Shown piece after piece: positions 5,601-10,382 of a DNA stretch of 10,382 nucleotides. The notes below the pieces were generated by a model. The model was not told where the DNA came from. It did no database searches and saw nothing but the letters and a program-made list of their open reading frames with translations. This DNA is from an uncultured Selenomonadales bacterium. GTDB taxonomy: Bacteria > Bacillota > Negativicutes > Selenomonadales > Selenomonadaceae. Made by a program: the position numbers and the translations under genes. The stretch is taken from NCBI GenBank assembly GCA_946403735.1, contig CAMJAZ010000032.1:1-10382 (forward strand), given 5' to 3'. Positions within the stretch are counted from its first letter, which is position 1. Each line of letters starts with the position of its first letter.

Positions 5601-6137
5601 TCAAAATTCAATGCCGCGTTGAGCTTTTATACCGTGTTGGAACGGGTGCTTAATCAATGTCATTTCCGTCACTAAGTCTGCCGCGTCGATTAAACTTTGT
5701 GGCGCGTTCCTGCCAGTCAAAACTAAATGGAGTTCAGGCGGACGAATTTTTATTAGCTCCAAAACTTTTTCAGCGTCAAGAAGTTTGAATTTCACGCTGT
5801 AAATTATTTCGTCTAAAATTATTAAATCCCACTTGCCAGACAAAATTTCTGCGCGGGCAACTTCAAGCGCCGATTCAGCCGCCGCAATGTGTTCATCAAT
5901 TTTATTTTTGTCGATAAAGCCTAAGCCGCATTGCCGCACTGCAATTTTATTTTCAGCAGGAATTTTCGTAAGCAGTTCAAACGCTTTAAGTTCGCCAGAA
6001 ATTTGCCTACCTTTGATAAATTGCAGGATTAAGACGTTAAGCCCTGCACCGTACGCACGAAGTGCCAGACCAAATGCCGCCGTTGATTTACCTTTACCGT
6101 CGCCCGTATGAATTATTGTAAGCCCCTGCGTCTCCAA
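5601..6137 (-). CDS. cobO: Cob(I)yrinic acid a,c-diamide adenosyltransferase
   Basis: This 178-residue cytoplasmic enzyme attaches the 5'-deoxyadenosyl group of ATP to reduced corrinoid, forming adenosylcobamide (CobA/CobO/BtuR family). The P-loop GDGKGKST is at residues 12-19 and a Walker-B-like WDLIILDEI lies near the middle. The C-terminal part LVLTGRNAPQSLIDAADLVT and the EMTLIKHPF segment are typical of the family. I chose a TTG start at 6137 because GGAGG (6150-6146) sits eight bases upstream and family members begin just before the P-loop. The TTG at 6176 gives a 13-residue extension with no ribosome site. It stands alone, with no other cobalamin gene or riboswitch in view, so it may serve salvage of imported corrinoids. 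Confidence 0.92.
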   Translation of the reverse strand: METQGLTIIHTGDGKGKSTAAFGLALRAYGAGLNVLILQFIKGRQISGELKAFELLTKIPAENKIAVRQCGLGFIDKNKIDEHIAAAESALEVARAEILSGKWDLIILDEIIYSVKFKLLDAEKVLELIKIRPPELHLVLTGRNAPQSLIDAADLVTEMTLIKHPFQHGIKAQRGIEF

Positions 6138-6209
6138 AAATTTTTCCTCCTTCAAAAAAATTAGACCATCTCGCAAAGAAACGGTTTACAAAAATTTAGT
6201 CGACGCAAA

Positions 6210-7883
6210 TTATTTTGTGTACCAAGTTTTATTTATTCTGTCTGCGGCATAAGTAACACCTTCAACTTTAAAACCTGTGGGCGCGTAACTTTCCAACTTT
6301 AAGTGTCCGCCGTCCGAAAAACTTATATTTATTTCGCCAAGACTAATGGCGGCGTCAGTGATTTGTGAAAGCGAAACGCCCAAGAGATTGACTAAATCAT
6401 TTCTGTTGGCATTTTTAATAACGTCGTCGCCCGAACCCAGCGCGTAGAAAAATTCGTCGTAGCCGTCGCCGCCTGTCAACGTATCTGAACCGCCGCCGCC
6501 GCCCCATAAACTGGAGCCGCCATTTCCTGCGTAAATTTGATTGTCAACGTGATCGCCGCCGATGATAATTTCAAACTGTGAAATATTTCTGCCGTCAATT
6601 TCGCCGCCGCCGCTTGCCAAATAAGAATACGCAATGAGGTTACCGCTCGCGTCGCCGTAGCTTATGACTTTATCGCGCGCATTTTGAATTTCCAAACTTC
6701 CCGAACTTGAAGTTACGTAAAAACTGTTTCCGTTCAAGCCGATACCTTGAAAATCTGTCGCAAGATTAATCTGTTTGCCTTGTGAATAATCGCTGATGAT
6801 TTGATTGCCGCCGCTGTAAGTGTAGGCGGAATTTTCCATACCGGAATTATCGTCGTCGACGTCGTCAACGTTCGGAATGTCAATCAAGCTGCTAAGCGTG
6901 TCAATGTTCAAGTACGAATGGTAAAAATATCCTGCATATGTTGCAGAATTTTTCAGCGTGATTGAACCGTTGCCGACGCTTACAACAATGTCACTGCCGC
7001 TTGTCATTGTTGAATATGACGCGCCGCCCGTGATATAAATTGTATTTTTAGGGTTGGAAAAATCATCTTGAAAGCTAAGGAAAGAAAATCCGTCCGTGAT
7101 AATGTCGTTTCCATCGCCGTCAGCGTAATAAATTTTTGCGTCGCCGCTCGTACCGTTAATGATTTCGATTGTATCAGCGCCCTTGCCGCCTACAATCGTT
7201 TCAGCGGACGTATTTTTAGAGCCGCCGCCTTTAATATAATCGTCGCCGTCGCCGCCGAAAATTCTGTTTGAATGTCCCGTGTCTGTTATTGTGTCATTGC
7301 CGCCGCCTGCAAGAATCGTCGAAGATTTTATGGAGTATAAATTAATGTTGTCGTTGCCTTTGCCCGCGTCAATCAGCGTGTAGCTGTCGCTCGTAGAGTT
7401 AGAATATTTTTCAACTAAAATGTTATCGTCGCCGCTACCAGCAATTAAAGTTGAGCCGCCCTCGCCGCTGTAAAGATAATCATTTCCATTGCCGCCCTTC
7501 AACAGAGAATCACTTGCGTAGCTGAAAATGCTATCGTTGTCCGATTCGCCCTGCAAAATGGAATTGCTACCGAACCAACCGTTGTAAATCAAATCGTCGC
7601 CGCCGCCGCCGTAAACCGTGACGATGTTAGCAAAATTGTTTAACGAGTCATTCGCCGAAGTTCCGCTTAAAACGGCTTTACTTGAAAAGTTTGAATTGCC
7701 TCCGCGTGTTGTGTCATTGGCAGTCGAATCATAAGCAGAAGTTCTGCCGCTTGATGAACTGCCGCTTGAGGAGCCGCCATCAACATTTGTCCAAGTAATT
7801 ACATCCGACACCAAAACGCCGTCTTCATAAGTAACTGAATGGTAGTTGCCTTCGCTGTCATAATAAGAATCAAATGTCCTCAT
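6210..7883 (-). CDS. RTX/haemolysin-type calcium-binding-repeat protein
   Basis: This 557-residue, acidic, Gly/Asp/Asn/Ser-rich protein starts at the ATG at 7883, after the ribosome site GGCGGTGAT. A short N-terminal domain (1-35) and a Gly-Ser linker (about 36-47) precede many glycine-aspartate nonapeptide-like repeats. Examples are GGGGDDLIYNG (about 91-101), GGDGDDYIKGGG (about 209-220) and GGDGYDEFFYALGSGDDVI (about 471-489). Such repeats bind calcium and form parallel beta-rolls. An acidic hinge VDDVDDDNSG (about 337-346) splits the repeats into two blocks. There is no N-terminal signal peptide, as expected for type I secretion, which uses a C-terminal signal; the C-terminal 60 residues are non-repetitive. 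No ABC exporter or membrane-fusion gene is nearby and no enzymatic domain is visible. It may be a secreted or surface structural protein; its exact role is unknown. Confidence 0.8.
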   Translation of the reverse strand: MRTFDSYYDSEGNYHSVTYEDGVLVSDVITWTNVDGGSSSGSSSSGRTSAYDSTANDTTRGGNSNFSSKAVLSGTSANDSLNNFANIVTVYGGGGDDLIYNGWFGSNSILQGESDNDSIFSYASDSLLKGGNGNDYLYSGEGGSTLIAGSGDDNILVEKYSNSTSDSYTLIDAGKGNDNINLYSIKSSTILAGGGNDTITDTGHSNRIFGGDGDDYIKGGGSKNTSAETIVGGKGADTIEIINGTSGDAKIYYADGDGNDIITDGFSFLSFQDDFSNPKNTIYITGGASYSTMTSGSDIVVSVGNGSITLKNSATYAGYFYHSYLNIDTLSSLIDIPNVDDVDDDNSGMENSAYTYSGGNQIISDYSQGKQINLATDFQGIGLNGNSFYVTSSSGSLEIQNARDKVISYGDASGNLIAYSYLASGGGEIDGRNISQFEIIIGGDHVDNQIYAGNGGSSLWGGGGGSDTLTGGDGYDEFFYALGSGDDVIKNANRNDLVNLLGVSLSQITDAAISLGEINISFSDGGHLKLESYAPTGFKVEGVTYAADRINKTWYTK

Positions 7884-7900
7884 TTAAATCACCGCCTTAA

Positions 7901-7928
7901 GAATTAAGAATTAAGAATGTAGAATTAA
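7901..7928. repeat. Heptanucleotide tandem repeat (GAATTAA unit)
   Basis: Four consecutive 7-base units read GAATTAA, GAATTAA, GAATGTA, GAATTAA. They lie between the groEL terminator and the RTX gene start, just upstream of the RTX ribosome site. Confidence 0.75.
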
Positions 7929-7958
7929 AAAAAAACTGCAGTTCAAATTGAACTACAG
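7927..7958 (-). terminator. groESL operon terminator
   Basis: On the minus strand CTGTAGTTC (7958-7950) pairs with GAACTGCAG (7944-7936), nine pairs with one G-U. A run of nine T follows (A run 7927-7935). It lies 53 bases after the groEL stop and separates the chaperonin operon from the RTX gene. Confidence 0.9.
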
Positions 7959-7980
7959 ACTAAAAATTTCTATCGACAAC

Positions 7981-8008
7981 AGCTACTAGCTACAAGCTAC
8001 CAGCTACT
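7981..8008. repeat. Heptanucleotide tandem repeat (AGCTACN unit)
   Basis: Four 7-base units read AGCTACT, AGCTACA, AGCTACC, AGCTACT. They begin three bases past the groEL stop, inside the 3' untranslated region and before the terminator. Confidence 0.8.
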
Positions 8009-8011
8009 AAA

Positions 8012-9637
8012 TTACATCATACCAGGCATTCCGCCGCCCATTCCAGCAGGCATAGCAGGTGCAGGAGGTTCAGGCTTATCAGCAACTAATGTTTCAGTCG
8101 TAAGAATCATAGCCGCGATTGATGCCGCATTCTGCAATGCTGAACGTACAACCTTTGCAGGATCGACAATACCCGCGCCAATCATATCGACCATTTCATT
8201 TGTCAACGCATTGAAACCGACGCCCTTGCCAGCTTTCTTGACAGCCTCAACAACTACGCTACCTTCTTGACCAGCATTGTTAGCAATTTGGCGTACAGGT
8301 TCTTCAATAGCACGTTTGACAATCTCAACGCCAACTTTAACATCGCCAGCCGCTTTAATTTCATTCAATACAGGCAGAATGTCAACAAACGTCGTGCCGC
8401 CGCCAGCTACAATACCTTCTTCAACTGCCGCACGTGTAGCGTTAAGCGCATCTTCAATACGGAGTTTCTTTTCTTTCATTTCAACTTCAGTTGCCGCGCC
8501 GATTTCAATAACCGCTACGCCGCCAGAAAGTTTTGCAAGACGTTCTTGAAGTTTTTCTTTATCAAAATCGCTGGTGGATTCTTCAATTTGCTTTTTAATT
8601 TGAGCAACGCGGTATTCAATAGCTTGCTTATCGCCAGCACCGTCAACAACAGTCGTTTCCTCTTTCGTGGAACGAATTTGACGCGCAGTTCCCAAATCTT
8701 CAAACGTTACGCTTTCGAGCTTACGTCCAACATCTTCACTGATGACAGTTGCGCCAGTCAAAATTGCAATGTCTTCAAGCATAGCTTTTCTTCTGTCGCC
8801 AAATCCAGGAGCTTTAACTGCAAGCGCCTTGAACGTGCCGCGCAGTTTGTTTACAACGATAGTTGCAAGCGCTTCGCCGTCAACATCTTCCGCAATAATC
8901 GCAAGCGGTCTGCCACTCTTAACAATTTGTTCAAGAATCGGCATAATATCAGCGATTGATGAAACTTTCTTGTCAGTGATAAGAATGAAAGGATCGTCGA
9001 GGACTGCTTCCATTTTATCAGCGTCAGTAACCATATAAGGTGAAATGTAGCCGCGGTCGAATTGCATACCTTCGACAACGTTTAAGTTGGTCATCATAGT
9101 TTTTGATTCTTCAACGGTAATAACGCCGTCTTTACCAACTTTTTCCATAGCATCAGCGATAAGCTGTCCAATTTCTTCGTCGCCAGAGGAAATAGCCGCA
9201 ACCTGCGCGATAGCGTCTTTGCCTTCAACTTTCTTTGAGGCATTTTTAATTTCTTCGACAAGCTTTTTAACGGCAAGTTCGATACCCTTTTTAATAATCA
9301 TCGGGTTAGCGCCAGCAACTACATTGCGCATACCTTCACGAACGATAGCTTGTGCCAAAAGTGTAGCGGTAGTTGTGCCGTCACCAGCAACGTCATTTGT
9401 TTTAGTAGCAACTTCCTTGACGAGCTGTGCGCCCATATTTTCAAAGTGATCTTCAAGTTCAATATCGCGTGCAATGGTTACGCCGTCATTAGTGATTGTC
9501 GGTGCGCCATATTTTTTTTCAAGTACAACGTTGCGACCTTTAGGTCCAAGAGTAACTTTAACTGCATTTGCAAGAGCGTCAACGCCGCGACCAAGTGCAC
9601 GGCGTGCATCTTCATTAAACAAAATTTCTTTTGCCAT
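8012..9637 (-). CDS. groEL: Chaperonin GroEL (Hsp60)
   Basis: This 541-residue protein forms the double-ring cage that, with GroES and ATP, folds newly made or damaged cytoplasmic proteins. It begins MAKEILFNEDARRALGRGVD and is colinear with E. coli GroEL, one residue shorter at the N-terminus. The nucleotide-binding loop GDGTTTAT contains the conserved Asp86. LGPKGRNVVLEKKYGAPTIT, the apical-domain stretch GYISPYMVTD, VEEGIVAGGGT and GIVDPAKV are all present. The tail ends in the usual Gly-Met repeat (GMGGGMPGMM). It follows groES in one operon, 126 bases apart. The ribosome site GGAGG (9657-9653) is 15 bases from the ATG, longer than usual, and no better site is seen. Confidence 0.99.
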   Translation of the reverse strand: MAKEILFNEDARRALGRGVDALANAVKVTLGPKGRNVVLEKKYGAPTITNDGVTIARDIELEDHFENMGAQLVKEVATKTNDVAGDGTTTATLLAQAIVREGMRNVVAGANPMIIKKGIELAVKKLVEEIKNASKKVEGKDAIAQVAAISSGDEEIGQLIADAMEKVGKDGVITVEESKTMMTNLNVVEGMQFDRGYISPYMVTDADKMEAVLDDPFILITDKKVSSIADIMPILEQIVKSGRPLAIIAEDVDGEALATIVVNKLRGTFKALAVKAPGFGDRRKAMLEDIAILTGATVISEDVGRKLESVTFEDLGTARQIRSTKEETTVVDGAGDKQAIEYRVAQIKKQIEESTSDFDKEKLQERLAKLSGGVAVIEIGAATEVEMKEKKLRIEDALNATRAAVEEGIVAGGGTTFVDILPVLNEIKAAGDVKVGVEIVKRAIEEPVRQIANNAGQEGSVVVEAVKKAGKGVGFNALTNEMVDMIGAGIVDPAKVVRSALQNAASIAAMILTTETLVADKPEPPAPAMPAGMGGGMPGMM

Positions 9638-9667
9638 AATATAAAAACTTTACCTCCATTTTAAGTG

Positions 9668-9741
9668 TTAGGAAATAGGAGGTAGGGAGTAGGGAGTAGG
9701 ATCTTAGATTTTACCTACTTCCTACTAACTACTACCTACTA
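9668..9741. repeat. Two opposed 7-base tandem arrays forming a long hairpin in the groES-groEL gap
   Basis: Positions 9668-9702 are five 7-base units ending in GTAGGGA, GTAGGGA, GTAGGAT. Positions 9714-9741 are four units, CCTACTT, CCTACTA, ACTACTA, CCTACTA. The arrays are near-complementary: 9678-9700 pairs with 9714-9736 with about three mismatches around a 13-base loop. In the groESL mRNA this would be a strong hairpin between the two cistrons and could set the GroES/GroEL ratio through processing or stability. That effect is inference. Confidence 0.75.
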
Positions 9742-9763
9742 CCTAAAATTCATTACGCATTAA

Positions 9764-10045
9764 TTAAAGTACTGCTAAAATATCGCTTTCGCGGATGATG
9801 AGATATTCTTTATCGTCCACTTTGACTTCACTGCCCGCGTACTTGTTGAAAATGATGTCGTCGCCAACTTTGACTTCGGGAACTGCGCGGTTGCCATTAT
9901 CAAGAAGTTTGCCAGTACCAACGGCGATAACTTTACCTTTCTGCGGTTTTTCTTTTGAAGTCTCGGGCATAATAATGCCGCTTTTAGTCTTGAGTTCGAC
10001 TTCGGCGACTTCAATTACAACTCTGTCACCAAGTGGTTTAATCAT
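9764..10045 (-). CDS. groES: Co-chaperonin GroES (Hsp10)
   Basis: This 93-residue protein forms the heptameric lid of the GroEL cage. The ATG at 10045 follows GGGAGG (10060-10055) and gives the family start MIKPLGDRVVIE. An upstream ATG at 10099 would add 18 residues from leader DNA and lies at the promoter -10 region. The mobile loop that contacts GroEL is visible as ELKTKSGIIMPETSKEKPQ (about 17-35). GKVIAVGTGKLLDNG and VGDDIIFNKYAGSEV are standard core strands. It is the first gene of the groES-groEL operon. Confidence 0.98.
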   Translation of the reverse strand: MIKPLGDRVVIEVAEVELKTKSGIIMPETSKEKPQKGKVIAVGTGKLLDNGNRAVPEVKVGDDIIFNKYAGSEVKVDDKEYLIIRESDILAVL

Positions 10046-10100
10046 AAATTTTTGCCTCCCAAAATTTTTATTGTCGACCTTAGCGGTGAACACGCGCATT

Positions 10101-10129
10101 ATGATAATCCCTTATTGTCAAAATGTCAA
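10101..10129 (-). promoter_or_regulatory. groESL promoter
   Basis: On the minus strand TTGACA (10129-10124, perfect) and TATCAT (10106-10101) are 17 bases apart. Transcription would start near 10094, giving a leader of about 50 bases. No CIRCE element is present. An inverted repeat TATTG-N9-CAATA (10113-10131) overlaps the -35 box. Confidence 0.8.
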
Positions 10130-10147
10130 TAGGCAAAATATCAAAAT

Positions 10148-10179
10148 AAAAAAATTGAGCCGTCATTCGTCGACGACTC
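10148..10179 (-). terminator. Intrinsic terminator of a minus-strand transcript upstream of groES
   Basis: On the minus strand GAGTCGTC (10179-10172) pairs with GACGGCTC (10164-10157), eight pairs with one G-U around a 7-base loop. AA and seven T follow (A run 10148-10154). It ends whatever is transcribed leftwards from the window edge, just before the groESL promoter. Confidence 0.8.
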
Positions 10180-10320
10180 GTCAGTAACCCCACGTTAGGG
10201 GCTTGCAGTTAGCTTACGCCACCGCGTTCGGCTGACTGACTACAGCCCTGCAAATATTTCTACTTGCAGCATTGAATATCGGGTGCCTTTACGCCGTAGC
10301 GATTAACCGTTTGCCCGATA
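10157..10320 (-). ncRNA. Highly structured, apparently non-coding segment (candidate RNA of unknown class)
   Basis: All minus-strand frames between 10325 and the terminator are broken by stops, yet the segment is dense in perfect stems. CCCGATA (10314-10320) pairs with TATCGGG (10277-10283), CTGCAA (10248-10253) with TTGCAG (10264-10269), GGCTG (10230-10234) with CAGCC (10243-10247), and CCCC (10188-10191) with GGGG (10198-10201). GTCAGT (10180-10185) can pair with ACTGAC (10235-10240) in the loop of the GGCTG hairpin, forming a pseudoknot. The terminator hairpin follows directly. I do not recognise it as tmRNA, RNase P, SRP or 6S RNA. It might be the 3' scaffold of a TnpB/IS605-type guide RNA or the leftover of such an element, but no transposase is visible. 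Confidence 0.4.
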
Positions 10321-10382
10321 CGTTATTTTTTACAACAGAACGATTTAACTGCCAACCACAACTCTTCTCGAATTAATTTTAC

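Noticed and set aside
6138..6209. Cobalamin riboswitch upstream of cobO
   Set aside because: The gap to the RTX gene is too short and no B12-box-like sequence is present.
7901..8008. Possible CRISPR array
   Set aside because: The repeats are 7-base tandem units with no spacers.
8267..8959. 230-codon open frame on the plus strand opposite groEL, and other long frames opposite or overlapping groEL, groES, treC and treP
   Set aside because: They are antisense or shifted shadows of strongly conserved genes, lack ribosome sites, and encode compositions with no recognisable domain.
10180..10300. Degenerate TnpB C-terminus: a minus-strand frame reads NAASRNICRAVVSQPNAVA before a stop
   Set aside because: It recalls the NAAxNI element of TnpB but is preceded by an in-frame stop a few codons upstream and lacks the zinc-ribbon cysteines, so coincidence is likely.
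10323..10382. Open minus-strand stretch at the right edge ending in a stop (LIREELWLAVKSFCCKK)
   Set aside because: Only about 19 codons are visible, with no recognisable motif; it could be the C-terminus of a gene beyond the window, but this cannot be supported.

Overview
The window looks like chromosomal DNA of a low-GC Bacillota. I lean towards the Negativicutes (a Selenomonas-like anaerobe) because GGAGG ribosome sites, a GGM-tailed GroEL, a Bacillus-type trehalose PTS locus and an RTX-repeat protein occur together. That placement is inference; there is no rRNA to confirm it.

Left part (1-5206) is a trehalose utilisation locus. A divergent GntR/HutC repressor (treR, cut by the window edge) faces treP, a fused EIIB-EIIC-EIIA permease that imports trehalose as trehalose 6-phosphate. 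treC then cleaves this to glucose and glucose 6-phosphate. A 12-bp palindrome of the TreR operator type lies between the -35 and -10 boxes of treP. A related inverted repeat sits in the same position in a treC promoter. A two-gene type II toxin-antitoxin module of PIN type lies on the opposite strand between treP and treC, so the two enzyme genes are separately promoted.

Middle part (5164-5600) seems empty of genes at first but holds the most interesting object. It encodes a 24-residue hydrophobic peptide on the minus strand, with an excellent promoter, a perfect Shine-Dalgarno buried in a hairpin, and a convergent promoter for an antisense RNA. Two nearly identical 36-bp terminator repeats flank it. 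This is the architecture of a type I toxin-antitoxin cassette. The antisense RNA also carries an imperfect copy of the toxin mRNA 5' leader.

Right part (5601-10382) is all on the minus strand: cobO (corrinoid adenosyltransferase), a 557-residue RTX/haemolysin-type calcium-binding-repeat protein, and the groES-groEL chaperonin operon with a clear promoter and terminator but no CIRCE element. The groEL flanks carry several unrelated short tandem repeats that all have a 7-base period. The last 230 bases hold a highly structured, apparently non-coding minus-strand segment with a possible pseudoknot that ends in an intrinsic terminator.
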